A DNA stretch of 64,000 nucleotides from Methanothermobacter sp. MT-2. Lineage in GTDB: Archaea; Methanobacteriota; Methanobacteria; Methanobacteriales; DSM-23052. The notes beneath the pieces are model-generated. The model did no database searches and was not told the DNA's origin. It worked only from the letters and a program-made list of their open reading frames with translations. The stretch spans positions 683,501-747,500 of the forward strand of contig AP017647.1 in NCBI GenBank assembly GCA_003584625.1, read 5' to 3'. This document shows, in pieces, positions 37,821 to 47,665 of this stretch. Position 1 is the first letter of the stretch. Each line of letters starts with the position of its first letter. Made by a program: the position numbers and the translations under genes.

Positions 37821-37868
37821 AATTAATATTTTGTAAACTTTAAAATATGTTTCTCTAGAGTGTAAAGT

Positions 37869-38642
37869 TTATATTTTGATTTCGAGTCCTATGGGGCAGT
37901 GGTCTGATCCCATAACATCTGATAATATCCATGATTTTTTAACATTACCCATAAATTCCTTGTTAACGAAGAAGTAATCTAGTCTCCATCCAACATTCCT
38001 TTCACGGGCTCTTGTCCTGTAACTCCACCATGTGTATTGTCCCGGTTCCTTGTTGAATGCCCTGAATGTGTCGATGTAACCGTTTTCGATGAAAGTGTCA
38101 ATCCATGCCCTCTCAACCGGTAAGAACCCTGAGATGTTACTGTTTTCCCTTGGCCTTGCGAGGTCTATTTCTTTATGGGCGGTGTTGAAATCGCCGCAGA
38201 CTATTATGTTATGTCCTGAATCTCTTTCGCGGTTCACATCCTTGAGGAATGCATCATAGAAGTCTAGTTTGTATTTGAGGCGTTCTTCGGACATTTTACC
38301 ATTGGGAAAGTATATGTTGTAGAGTAGGAAATCATTGAAATCTGCTATTTGGATTCGGCCTTCGATGTCGAATTTTTTTATTCCGAATCCTTCTCTCAGG
38401 CTTTTGGGTTTGATTTTGGTGTACATGGCAACTCCACTGTAGCCTTTTCTCTGGGCTGGTGTGAAGAATGTGCTGTAACCTTCAACGTGCCTTAATTTTC
38501 TCGGGATTTGTCTGTGGTTTGCTTTTATCTCCTGTAGACATAATATGTCAGGTTTTTCTGTGAGGAACCAGTCCAGGAAACCTTTACGATAAACAGCCCT
38601 CAGACCATTAACATTCCATGAAATTATCTTAACAGTGGACAT
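37869..38642 (-). CDS. xth: ExoIII-family AP endonuclease / DNA uridine endonuclease (Mth212-like)
   Basis: A 257-residue nuclease, the same length as Mth212 of Methanothermobacter. Catalytic motifs are [15 protein letters not shown] (metal Glu), [15 protein letters not shown], and [11 protein letters not shown] (His-Asp pair). Members cut at AP sites and, for Mth212, directly at deoxyuridine, which compensates for the lack of uracil glycosylase. Uridine activity here is inferred from close resemblance as I recall it. It stands alone upstream of the ZIP gene. Confidence 0.93.
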   Translation of the reverse strand: MSTVKIISWNVNGLRAVYRKGFLDWFLTEKPDILCLQEIKANHRQIPRKLRHVEGYSTFFTPAQRKGYSGVAMYTKIKPKSLREGFGIKKFDIEGRIQIADFNDFLLYNIYFPNGKMSEERLKYKLDFYDAFLKDVNRERDSGHNIIVCGDFNTAHKEIDLARPRENSNISGFLPVERAWIDTFIENGYIDTFRAFNKEPGQYTWWSYRTRARERNVGWRLDYFFVNKEFMGNVKKSWILSDVMGSDHCPIGLEIKI

Positions 38643-38774
38643 ACCAGCACCTATTTTGATTATATAATTCTCTGGATAAAATAATAGTTAGTATCCATTT
38701 TTTTTATCTTGAAATTTTTTTGTAGTCAAATGTTGAATTTTTATAAACCTGGAGTGAGATATGTTTTCTTTGTT

Positions 38775-39254
38775 ATGATGAGGCATTCATTTAGGACTGG
38801 GTTTAGTTTTGGTTTGACTTCCGCGGTAATCACAACCTTGGGTTTGATGGTGGGTTTGAATTCCGGGACACATTCGAAGTTTGTGGTTATTGGTGGTATA
38901 TTAACGATAGCGGTTGCTGACGCTCTTTCTGATGCGCTGGGTATCCATGTTTCTGAAGAAGCAGAAGATAGACATACTACAAGGGAGATATGGGAGTCTA
39001 CCTTGGCCACTTTCTTGTCTAAGTTTGTTTTTGCTTTAACTTTTGTCATCCCATTTTTATTGTTGAGTTTATCAGTTGCAGTTGTGGTGAATATCTTTTG
39101 GGGTTTGTTTCTTTTGGGAATTTTCAGTTTTCAGATTGCCCGGGAACAGAAGAGGGATCCTTGGAGGATAGTGGTGGAGCATGTGGTTATAGCGTTGGTG
39201 GTTATAATCATAGCACATTATGTTGGAGTTTGGATCTCATTAACATTCTGCTAG
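38775..39254 (+). CDS. VIT1/CCC1-like membrane protein
   Basis: A protein of about 159 residues with four or five helices. The first, GFSFGLTSAVITTLGLMVGL, followed by a cytosolic acidic segment VADALSDALGIHVSEEAEDRHTTREIWESTL, resembles the Ccc1/VIT family of iron/manganese transporters. ATG at 38775 is chosen because a TATA box (TTTTTATAAA, 38736-38745) places the transcript start just before it, implying a leaderless or nearly leaderless mRNA. A longer frame from 38709 is open but lies over that TATA box. Confidence 0.75.
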   Translation: MMRHSFRTGFSFGLTSAVITTLGLMVGLNSGTHSKFVVIGGILTIAVADALSDALGIHVSEEAEDRHTTREIWESTLATFLSKFVFALTFVIPFLLLSLSVAVVVNIFWGLFLLGIFSFQIAREQKRDPWRIVVEHVVIALVVIIIAHYVGVWISLTFC

Positions 39255-39514
39255 GAAGTTTAATTTTAGCGTGGGAAGCTTATTTTTTTTCAGAAGTTTG
39301 CCAAGAATTATATTAAAGGGGAATTTTTTTCGCTAGGAAAGCTATTTTTCTTTGGATATAAGTGGGGTTCTCTTTCCTCTCTCTTTTTTGTTTGGTGTAT
39401 TGTGAAGTTTTTTTGGGTGTTTAACCCCTCTACTCTTTACAAACTTTAGAACCTACGATCATGGGGGAACAATTAGAGGAGATGGGTTTGTCTGTTAACC
39501 AAATTTTGAGACTT
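39255..39514. terminator. T-rich convergent intergenic region
   Basis: Between two convergent genes there are several T runs (TTATTTTTTTTC near 39285 and others near 39325-39355) on the plus strand, consistent with archaeal oligo-T termination of the VIT1-like transcript. Confidence 0.5.
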
Positions 39515-39904
39515 TTATTTTGTTTGGTTGAGGAATTCCTTGGGTGTTATAGCATTCATCCATTTAAAATGTTTTTTGTTGTTTGTGATTAATTTTGCAT
39601 TTAATGAGAGTGCTGTGCCGCCTATGGCATAATCTCTAGCATTTTCGCTGAAATCCCAATTGTCGAGGGCGCTTGCAACGGCTTTTTTTGCTTCTTTTTC
39701 TCCGAATGGCACAATTTTAATATTTGCTTCTTTTAGGAAGGTGTTTACCATGGACTCCGTATTCCCTTTTTTCATTTGATGGTATAGAAATTCCATGTAA
39801 GCAATTGATGGCAAATATTTTTGTTTTTTTGAGTTCAAAAGCCAGTTACAAAATATTTTATCGTTAAAAACATTAGTATCTAAGATTATCTTCACCATGA
39901 TCAC
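39515..39904 (-). CDS. vapC: PIN-domain ribonuclease toxin (VapC family)
   Basis: A protein of up to 129 residues with PIN-domain landmarks: KIILDTNVF (first Asp), IAYMEFLYHQ (Glu), ENARDYAIGGTALSLNAKLITNNKKHF (second acidic cluster; the usual Asp of TND is Asn here). It should cleave RNA when free of antitoxin. The start may be GTG 39904, ATG 39898 or GTG 39895; AGGTGAT overlaps the first. It lies 5 bp after the AbrB-type antitoxin gene. Confidence 0.88.
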   Translation of the reverse strand: MIMVKIILDTNVFNDKIFCNWLLNSKKQKYLPSIAYMEFLYHQMKKGNTESMVNTFLKEANIKIVPFGEKEAKKAVASALDNWDFSENARDYAIGGTALSLNAKLITNNKKHFKWMNAITPKEFLNQTK

Positions 39905-39909
39905 CTATA

Positions 39910-40152
39910 CTATTTTAGGGATTTGAGGTTCCTTGTTATACCCCTTTTAAAACCTTCTCTTGATTCTTTTACTGTTTCCTCTATATCTTTTGATGATTCT
40001 ATTATCTTCTCTGCTAGTTGTTCAAGTTTCATGAGCTTCCATTCCCCTTTTTTGTCTTTTATGAAGACTACTTTGTCTTTTGCTCGGATTTTAAGGTCTT
40101 CACGCACTTCCCTAGGAATCGTTACTTGATACTTGCTTGTAACACTTACCAT
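39910..40152 (-). CDS. vapB: AbrB/MazE-type antitoxin (VapB)
   Basis: An 80-residue protein. Residues 1-45 are an AbrB swapped-hairpin DNA-binding domain (VSVTSKYQVTIPREVREDLKI and DKVVFIKDKKGEWKLMKL). The rest is a helix that would wrap the toxin (IIESSKDIEETVKESREGF). GGTGAT lies 3 nt before ATG. A TATA-like CATTTATAGTA lies about 30 bp upstream. Such antitoxins usually repress their own operon. Confidence 0.88.
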   Translation of the reverse strand: MVSVTSKYQVTIPREVREDLKIRAKDKVVFIKDKKGEWKLMKLEQLAEKIIESSKDIEETVKESREGFKRGITRNLKSLK

Positions 40153-40319
40153 AATATCACCTTACCCTATTTGTATATGTAATACTATAAATGGTTTTCT
40201 ATTACCATCCCACTTTTTAAGTAAATTCTCATTTAAAATGAAGACTAAATTGAGTTTATAGGTGAAAATTTGGGTTGTCTCAAAAAATCAGTTTTCAAAA
40301 AAATTAAAAAGGGGAAAAA

Positions 40320-42925
40320 TTATTTGCTTTTTGGCGTGCTTTTAACATTGTTGATTGCATGGAGGATGCTGCCTCTTTTGATGTAAGCTAGCCCTGCTAC
40401 TATGAGTATTGCAATCAAAGCTAAGGCTAAGTATGAAGTTCCTGTGGCGAGTTTATGGGGGCTTGGATGTGAAGCCTTCTTGACTGGTTGAGGCGTTGTA
40501 GGAGCCGGCATTGCATAATGACTTACACTTGCCCGCCCCTCTACCATTGAAATGCTTGAAATTCTAGGCAATACTATCACATTTGACTGCGTTCCCGGCG
40601 TTGGAGTGACTGGAGTTGTTGGTTGAGTTTCCTCAGTTTTAACTGGTACTGTTATCTCTTGAGTTTCTGCTCTGTTTCCACTGGCATCAACGCCATAATA
40701 GTATATTGTAGCTGTTTTTTCAAGTTTTATTGGATTTGTGTATTGTTGCCATGTTGAACCGTCTGTTGAATAATATATGGTGCCTTCTTCGTTGATGTCC
40801 ATGTAAACTGTTGAATCTTTTACTGTTACCGTAATTTCTGGTGGCGTGACATCCTGGAAGTTTAATAGGTATTCAACAGAGTCTCCAGCCGCTAATAGCT
40901 GATAATATTCCGTTTTTGTGAGTGTAACTTCCTTTTTGATGCTGTATGCTTCCTGTAATTGGCTATAAAGCTCTTTTCCTGGGAATGCGCTTGTAATGTA
41001 CCAGAGGGCCCAGTACATTGTCCTGTAGTAATTGTTGTTATTAGGTTGTATACTAGTTAGAATTTTCTTGTCATAGTCTATGAGGATTGCTTTGCCTGTA
41101 TTTTTTGACGGATCCCATCTTATCGCTATACCCTGTGATGAGGATAAGGCTTGTGTATTTCTAACCCCTGTGGTGTAGTATGTTCCTTGAGAAGCTGAAA
41201 GTCCGAGAACTTGCATTATAGCTTGTTCTTTACAATGGGCTGGTACTCCAATGTATACATAATATTGTGTTCCTGTTAATGGTAGCCATGATTTTATGAG
41301 ATCTGCTATTACATATCCCTGTGTCAGCCCTGAACCTGGACAGCCGCCTCCAATGGCCGCTAACATGAAGTCGTATGGCATTCCAACTGCCCATTGGTTT
41401 GCAAGGCTAACTATATAATAATCTTGCTGAGCATATGCTGGTATATCATACGTGTATGTTTCATAGACTGCGAGAGATTTTGCATAACCTTCTGTCCCCT
41501 TGTTTCCTTCAAGGTTTTTAGCGCTGATATCGAAGACATTATAGCTTACACCATTGTAGACTACTGGTTTTATCTTTCCTTCAGAATCGATGAAAACTGC
41601 ATATAAAGGTCCGTCTGCAATTGTCGGTTTTTTCACGAAGACGTACCAGAGTGGTGTTTGGGCGCCTCTTTTAAGGGAATAAATGTTCTTTAACAGCATC
41701 CCTGTGGAATCTATCACACCATCGATGGCTGCATAGGTTAGTCCGAGGGTTTGTGAGTAGCCGGCTGATGTTATGAGAAGATCTTCCTTGGTAAGTGGTG
41801 ATAGTCCAGCTTCTGTGAATGCTTGGTTTGCTGCTTCCACTGCTTTTTTACCGTTTTCGTAAAGGTTATTGTAATTGTTTATTGGTAAAACTGGAATGTT
41901 TGTGTTCATAGTTTCTTGGGGTCGTGGCAAACTGTTTATATATTCTTTGTCTATTCCTGTGGCCCATAGGTGTGAGAATTGTTCATCATTGATTGTGGCT
42001 AGTTTCAGGATTTTGTAGAGAGAGGCTGGGTTTGTTGAAAGTAGTGTGAGCAATTCTAGGTCATGTTTTAGTTCTGTGAGCGTTCCTGTAGGACCATTGT
42101 ATTTTACATTATCGTTTATTGTCCAATAAAGCAGTTTACCCGTTTTTGAGTTTGCGTCCCACCATATGTAGATGTTTTCGTTCGGATCCTTTGTATATGT
42201 TGATCTGAAGTTGTAGTAGTTGCCGTTCCATTTGAGTGGTGTGGAATCCATGAAGAACATGGGGACGTCGTCGTCACCGCCTACAGATGTTATTACATGG
42301 TATGAGTTTGTATTTGATTCAAGAGGATAATTTTGCATGAATTGTTTGCATGCTGCATATGCGGCTATAAGGCCGTCGTTGATTGTCCCAGTCCATGCTG
42401 CTATCTTTAGCATGTCTAATGGCGCTCCTGCTATCCAAGCGCTTGCAATAGCTAAAATGTCGTATCCTAGTTCTTTGCTGGCGGTTGTGAATTGTGTTTC
42501 TGTCATCTGCGGTCCTATGTTAATTTTTTGTGTTTTTTCCCATCCTGATTCGAGGATTGTGTATTTTATTGCATAAGCGTTGTTGTTTTTATTGCATAAG
42601 CGTTGTTGTTTTCTTTTTTGATGAATGTGAATGTCACTGGATCGTTGGGTTTGTTTAGTTGGAGTATGTTCGAATATTGTAAGGGGATTTCGTCTTTTAC
42701 GGTTTGTAGAGCGTCTTCTGTTGTTGAATTTTCATATTTCGCGGGTCCTGCCGTGGTTATTAATAATGTGTTGTGTGGATCTTGTAAGTTTAGTGTGTTT
42801 TGTGCGTCTGTTGCCATATTTTTTGTAATGTTTGTAAGGTCGGATGCTGAGGCATGTCCACTGAGTGCGATGACTATTGCTGATATTATTAGAAAGTGTA
42901 TTATTTTTTCTTTAATTTTCTTCAC
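40320..42925 (-). pseudogene. Secreted membrane-anchored protein with FmdE-like domains, split by a 23-bp tandem duplication
   Basis: Removing one copy of a 23-bp repeat joins two frames into one protein of about 860 residues. It has a signal peptide (FLIISAIVIALSGHASA), two FmdE-like domains (the second reads GGGCPGSGLTQGYVIADLIK and AHCKEQAIMQVLGLSASQG), a chitobiase-C/Fn3-like sandwich (INEEGTIYYSTDGSTWQQYT), a Thr/Pro-rich linker, and a C-terminal helix (YLALALIAILIVAGLAYI) with a basic tail. The outer part is thus exposed on the cell surface. GTG at 42925 overlaps GGAGGTG. As it stands the gene makes a 120-residue N-terminal piece; the larger part has its own ATG at 42506 but no signal peptide. 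Confidence 0.8.
42565..42610. repeat. Perfect 23-bp tandem duplication inside the FmdE-like surface gene
   Basis: Positions 42565-42587 and 42588-42610 are identical (on the plus strand beginning TTTATTGCATAAGCG). The length, 23, is not a multiple of three, so the second copy shifts the frame. On the coding strand a single copy reads through into the downstream part. Confidence 0.95.
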
Positions 42926-43088
42926 CTCCCTAGTCGAAATGCAATAAAATGCACTTCGTGTATAATGAAGGTGAAACATCTAATAAAATTAACGAAACAA
43001 TCCTGAACAGAAAAATTTATATATAAAATATGGTGGTCTCTAAAAACTTAACATTGACACAAAAAAATCTTGAAGGAGAAAGAACACT

Positions 43089-43697
43089 TTGATACGCCCC
43101 GTTTTAAAAAAGCTTGAAAGCAAAAGAAATGACGTCTACGCTATAAAATATAAAAATAAGCAGTTCGTAGTGAAAATCTACAAGAATAAAGATTCCAGAG
43201 TCATGGAAGAAAAAACTCTTAAAAGATTAAACAAACACGGATTAAACGTGCCCAAAGTAGTCAACTCCCATAAAAACATCTTAATAACAGAATTTATAGA
43301 GGGCAAAACAATAGGAGAAGCAATCCATAAAAGTGCAGATTGGGTTGAAGACCTTGCAAAGTGGCTAGCAAAGCTCCATAATATAAAACACAATGAAACC
43401 ACTATCTTAAAAGGAGATTGCAACCTGAAAAATTTCATATTCACAAAAAAAGGAGTATACGGGATCGACTTTGAAAATACATTTTATGGAGACCCCATCC
43501 ATGACCTGGGAGAGATATGCTTCTTCATAATCGACAGCACTTCAACCCTAAAAAGAAAAACCAAGGAAAAAATAATTAAAAAGTTCATCCAAAACTACCA
43601 AAAACACTCCAAAAAAAGTATAGATACCAAAAAACTAAAAGAGGCTATGAAAATAGCAAAAGAAAAAGCACAAAAAAGAAGATCAAAAAAAAGATAG
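43089..43697 (+). CDS. Small protein-kinase-like / aminoglycoside-phosphotransferase-like protein
   Basis: A 202-residue protein with a minimal kinase fold: a Lys strand QFVVKIYKNKD, the hinge ILITEFIEGKTIGEAI, the catalytic loop LKGDCNLKNFIF (where H-x-D is replaced by K-G-D) and the metal-binding GVYGIDFENT. A highly basic C-terminus (AKEKAQKRRSKKR) follows. It resembles Bud32/RIO-like and APH-like small kinases, but is not the fused Kae1-Bud32. TTG 43089 has AAGGAG upstream. Substrate unknown. Confidence 0.75.
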   Translation: MIRPVLKKLESKRNDVYAIKYKNKQFVVKIYKNKDSRVMEEKTLKRLNKHGLNVPKVVNSHKNILITEFIEGKTIGEAIHKSADWVEDLAKWLAKLHNIKHNETTILKGDCNLKNFIFTKKGVYGIDFENTFYGDPIHDLGEICFFIIDSTSTLKRKTKEKIIKKFIQNYQKHSKKSIDTKKLKEAMKIAKEKAQKRRSKKR

Positions 43698-44312
43698 ACC
43701 CTATATTAGATCATAAAATATCCTTTTATTTTTTTAATCAGGTTTTTACAGAAATTATGGCCTTTTTCATCATGGACAATCCTCTAACCAATTTAGTATC
43801 ACCAAATATTTCTCTAAGCACGTCAACCATATTCTTTTTTTGGAACCTCACCTTCTGTAATAGATTACAATAATATTCTCATATTTGATGACAGACATAA
43901 AATTCACCCTAGATTTCAAAAATATTGTGTAGTTTCCATTTTATAACGGTAGTCAAAATGCAAAGGTTAAAGCAACAAGCCCCCATGTAAAAAAAGTGTT
44001 GCTGAGATGAAAGTGCCCCCCCCCAAAATAGGCATTACTAAATGGTTAAAGTGTGTAGGAAACAAAAAAAGCTTAACTAAAAAGAGATTAAACAATGGGG
44101 GGTGAAAATCCAAATTTTAAGATCAAGGTGAACCACCCCGCCGAGAGACAAGACTTCTCCCGTTCCACTTGAATTTACGTCAAAGAGCTTCCATTTTATT
44201 CCGGGAGACGGCTCCCTCATCTCAAACAAAAGATAAAATCTTCCCTAGAACCATTCCATGTTACCACAAAAAAACCAGATACAATAACCTCCCATATGGG
44301 AGGCTACAGACT
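43698..44312. other. Intergenic region with weak coding traces
   Basis: No supported gene. A plus-strand stretch at 44120-44310 remains mostly open (VNHPAERQDFSRST, then a continuous frame up to the methyltransferase start) and may be a degraded gene or the leader of the FkbM gene. A run of nine C occurs near 44017-44025. Confidence 0.4.
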
Positions 44313-45227
44313 ATGTTAAATGTAACCTTCACAGATTATATGAGCGCCATATTCTCCTCTAAACTCTTGTTTTATCATGAAGAGTTTTTAAATGCTAGAA
44401 AGGTTTTCAAGAATTGGTTAAAGGCCATACTATTCAGATTTGGCGTCTTGAACAGATTTGTAGGGGAGCTTAGCAATGGAGAAAGAGTAGAAATAAAAAA
44501 TCTATGGGACTATTATCATATCTTGTATTCTCACATGCTAGAGGATGCTAAGATTTGGGGTTCCATCATAAAATTCAAATTCAAAAACCGAAACCTTAGA
44601 TTCTATTCAAGTAAAAGAGTGCTACTAGACTCCCTCAAAGTGTTAAACGAGACCTTTGGCATGAGAGTCTACAAACAATTAAACGTTAAAGGGAAAATTG
44701 TGGTTGATATAGGCTCATATATCGGAGATTCACCAATATACTTCATACTAAAGGGGGCGGAGCGAGTATATGCCTTCGAACCCTATCCAAGCTCATATTC
44801 ATTGCTCCTAAAAAACATTAAAGTTAATAGCTTAGACAAGAAAATAATAGCATTCAACGAGGGCCTCAGCAAGAACATAGGGAAAATAAGGATAAAGGAA
44901 GATTATGAAGGCCTGGCCACTTCACAATTAAAGGATTTCCACCAAGGAAAGCAAGTAAAATTAACAACCTTAGAAGGGATTGTGAAAAGATTCAATTTAA
45001 AGGATGCTGTATTGAAAATGGATTGTGAAGGTTGCGAATACACTATACTTAAAACGCCAAAAAAGATTCTGAAATCTTTCCAGGAGATAATAATGGAGTA
45101 TCATTATGGCTACAAGGATCTTAAAGAAAAACTTGAAAGGGCTAGCTTCAAAGTCAGAAACACAAAACCAATTAGAGTAAACAGGCTCTTGATGGGTTAT
45201 CTACACGCAACCCCATTAATGTGCTAA
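44313..45227 (+). CDS. FkbM-family SAM-dependent methyltransferase
   Basis: A 304-residue protein. The SAM-binding Rossmann core begins VVDIGSYIGDSPIYFILKG, followed by VYAFEPYPSSYSLLLKNI, and the FkbM hallmark LKMDCEGCEYTIL with the conserved Asp/Glu. FkbM enzymes O-methylate sugars or secondary metabolites. ATG 44313 follows GGGAGG; an open upstream extension from 44169 lacks support. The stop overlaps the start of the truncated DUF364 frame, suggesting this gene was inserted there and removed the 5' end of that neighbour. Confidence 0.85.
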   Translation: MLNVTFTDYMSAIFSSKLLFYHEEFLNARKVFKNWLKAILFRFGVLNRFVGELSNGERVEIKNLWDYYHILYSHMLEDAKIWGSIIKFKFKNRNLRFYSSKRVLLDSLKVLNETFGMRVYKQLNVKGKIVVDIGSYIGDSPIYFILKGAERVYAFEPYPSSYSLLLKNIKVNSLDKKIIAFNEGLSKNIGKIRIKEDYEGLATSQLKDFHQGKQVKLTTLEGIVKRFNLKDAVLKMDCEGCEYTILKTPKKILKSFQEIIMEYHYGYKDLKEKLERASFKVRNTKPIRVNRLLMGYLHATPLMC

Positions 45228-45842
45228 ACTATCTACAGATGAAATTAAAGATTATCCATTGGTCAAAGGTCGTGAAGTGCTTCTACGCGCAACACTTCCC
45301 AATGGTGCGTCAGGGGAATGTTTCACAGACAAGCCTATGAACTTCAAGGGGACATTAGAAGAACTTCTTGAAATCGGTGAACTTCCCTCCCTTATCGCAG
45401 CCCTCAATGCACTTATGAAACATGAAAAACTTATAGAGAAGACGATTCATTGCATTGGAGACACTCCTAGAAAGTGTTCCAGGTTGCTTTGCAATTATCT
45501 CCAGATCATAGAAGCTGAAAAGGTCGGTTTAATAGGATTTCAACCAGCTTCCTAAAAGGTCTCAAGGAGACATTCGGTGAAAATGTCATGTGCACAGATC
45601 TAAATCCTGAAAATATCAATAAAACAAAGTATGGCGTGGAAATCCTTGATGGGAGAAAACATAACAAAACAGTCATCAGGAGATCGGACATAATCGTTGT
45701 GACAGGTTCTACGATAGCAAACGGTACCTTCAAGGAAATCATGGACATGGGCGCGGATAAAAGGCTGATATTCTATGGAACTACCATTGCAGGAATCGCA
45801 GCACTCATGGGGGTGGAAAGATTTTGTCCACTAGCAGACTGA
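45220..45842 (+). pseudogene. DUF364 (Rossmann-like, metal-chelation-type) gene, truncated and frameshifted
   Basis: The frame opens at 45220 without a start codon and encodes VKGREVLLRATLPNGASGE and IGDTPRKCSRLLCNYLQ, then shifts near 45550 (one T missing) into LKGLKETFGENVMCTDLNPENI and DIIVVTGSTIANGTFKEIM. These match the DUF364 family, often found near molybdenum or metal transporters and represented intact at 62574. The N-terminal DUF4213-like portion is missing. The stop overlaps the permease start, so the pair was once translationally coupled. Confidence 0.75.
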
Positions 45843-46630
45843 ACCTATTCCCCCTTGCCTGCAGATTCGTTGCACTGGCTTTTGTTTTAATGTTTTTTAC
45901 CCTCTGTATTAATCTATGGACTGTCTCAGACCTCAATTCTATTTTAACCTCACTTATAAGTGAGGACATGATCCATTCACTTAAACTTTCTATTATCACA
46001 TCATCCATAGCAACACTACTTGTGATACCTTCTTCAATCATGATAGCATATACACTTTCTGATGATACATTCGGGGGAATCTCCATTGTTAAGGCAATAC
46101 TTGACCTCCCATTTGCTGTTCCTGAACTTCTAATTGGAATCTTACTCCTTATGTTCTTCAGTAATACACCTGTGAGTGGTATTTTATCCTTCACTATCAG
46201 TGGGATTATATGTGCTCAGTTCTTTGTTGCCCTTCCATATGCTGTTAAAATGTGTTACTCAACCTTTGTTGGAATAGACAATCGCCTCAAATTTGTGTCA
46301 CGTTCACTTGGATACAGTGAATTTGAAACCTTCAAGAACATAATACTCCCTTTATCAAGGAATGGGATTCTTGCAGCGATTATTGTAACATTTTCTAGGT
46401 GTATAGGTTGTTTTGGGGCTGTACTGATACTGGGAGGGGGAACTTATCAACGAACGGACACTCTCCCAGTTTCACTTTATCTCAATCTATCCTATGGCAA
46501 TATTGACATGAGCGCTGCTTCGGGAATATTCCTCATGATAATAGCTTTCTTAACGATATTCGCAATCGAAAAAATGGGGGTTAATGATGTCATTCGTGAA
46601 AGTGGAAAATCTAAGAATGGATCTTGGTGA
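45824..46630 (+). CDS. ABC transporter permease, ModB/CysT type
   Basis: A 268-residue membrane protein with six helices and the EAA-like loop FVSRSLGYSEFETFKNIILPLSRNGILA. It resembles molybdate/sulfate permeases (TFSRCIGCFGAVLILGGGT). TTG 45824 is used, with GGGGGTGG upstream; it overlaps the DUF364 remnant by 19 bp and the ATPase gene by 47 bp. No binding-protein gene is adjacent. Molybdate, tungstate or a related anion is likely from family and from the fmd operon downstream (inference). Confidence 0.85.
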   Translation: MSTSRLNLFPLACRFVALAFVLMFFTLCINLWTVSDLNSILTSLISEDMIHSLKLSIITSSIATLLVIPSSIMIAYTLSDDTFGGISIVKAILDLPFAVPELLIGILLLMFFSNTPVSGILSFTISGIICAQFFVALPYAVKMCYSTFVGIDNRLKFVSRSLGYSEFETFKNIILPLSRNGILAAIIVTFSRCIGCFGAVLILGGGTYQRTDTLPVSLYLNLSYGNIDMSAASGIFLMIIAFLTIFAIEKMGVNDVIRESGKSKNGSW

Positions 46631-47648
46631 ATTTGAGATGCACATCAATGAACTCCATTTGAAAAAAGGCGAACATCTTATTATCATCGGACCTAGCGGT
46701 AGTGGCAAGTCAATTTTTCTTGAAACAATAATGGGTTTTTATACTCCAGATGCAGGGAGTATCTATATAAATGATGAGGAGATAACAACTAAGCCGGTTG
46801 AGGAACGCAATATAAGTATAATCTATCAAGATCATTGCCTTTTCCCACATATGAATGTTTTTGAAAACATAGTCTATGGGTTGAAGAAAAGAACAGAAAT
46901 ATCAGAAGATCACATCAAAGAAGAAGTTGTGAAAGTTTCCAAGATGTTAAAAATAGATCATTTACTCTATAGAGATCCTATAACATTGAGTGGGGGCGAA
47001 TTGCAGAGAGTTTCGATAGCAAGGGCGATTATTGTAAAACCAAAAGTACTGTTGATGGATGAACCCTTTAGTTCACTAGATCAGAAGACAAAAGCCTCCA
47101 TAAGAAAGATTATAAGGGATCTGAGAGAGCAGTTTAATATGACAATCATCCATGTTTCCCACGATCTTGACGATATATGGTGGCTGTCCTCGAAGGTTGC
47201 TGTAATGGATAAAGGTAAAATCCTCCAGATAGGTACTAAGGAAGAGGTTATTAATCAACCAGCAAAGGTTGTTGCAGATTTCTTTGGAATTAATATCCTA
47301 GAAGGGGTGGTTGAAGGTTATAAAGATGGCCTCACTTATGTAAGAGTGGGCTCATATATATTTAAAACAGTTGATGAGGGGGAAGGTCGTGTCACTTTAT
47401 CAATAAGGCCTGAAAACATTGTCGTGGCGGATAGAAATTCTCCCTTCATATCCTCAGCACAGAATAAGTTCACAGCAAGTGTGGAGGATATAGTGGAATT
47501 ATCAAAAATAGCTTACATCACATTTAAACTTGGAGAGCTCCTTCTTAATTGTGTTATCACGATAAACTCCCTTCATGAGATGGGAATAAAAAGAGGAGCT
47601 GAAGTTCTTATATTAATTAAGGCTATAAACATAAAGATCATTGATTAA
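46584..47648 (+). CDS. ABC transporter ATP-binding protein with TOBE domain, ModC-like
   Basis: A 354-residue ATPase: Walker A GPSGSGKSI (Ile replaces the common Thr), Q-loop IIYQDHCLFPH, signature TLSGGELQR, Walker B VLLMDEPFSSLD, switch HVSHD. The C-terminal 110 residues form a TOBE-like domain (LSIRPENIVVADRNS, ASVEDIVELSKIAYITFKLGE) that in ModC-type proteins binds the oxyanion. The start overlaps the permease gene. It completes a transporter lacking a visible binding protein. Confidence 0.9.
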   Translation: MMSFVKVENLRMDLGEFEMHINELHLKKGEHLIIIGPSGSGKSIFLETIMGFYTPDAGSIYINDEEITTKPVEERNISIIYQDHCLFPHMNVFENIVYGLKKRTEISEDHIKEEVVKVSKMLKIDHLLYRDPITLSGGELQRVSIARAIIVKPKVLLMDEPFSSLDQKTKASIRKIIRDLREQFNMTIIHVSHDLDDIWWLSSKVAVMDKGKILQIGTKEEVINQPAKVVADFFGINILEGVVEGYKDGLTYVRVGSYIFKTVDEGEGRVTLSIRPENIVVADRNSPFISSAQNKFTASVEDIVELSKIAYITFKLGELLLNCVITINSLHEMGIKRGAEVLILIKAINIKIID

Positions 47649-47665
47649 TTCCACTTCATTAGTAA

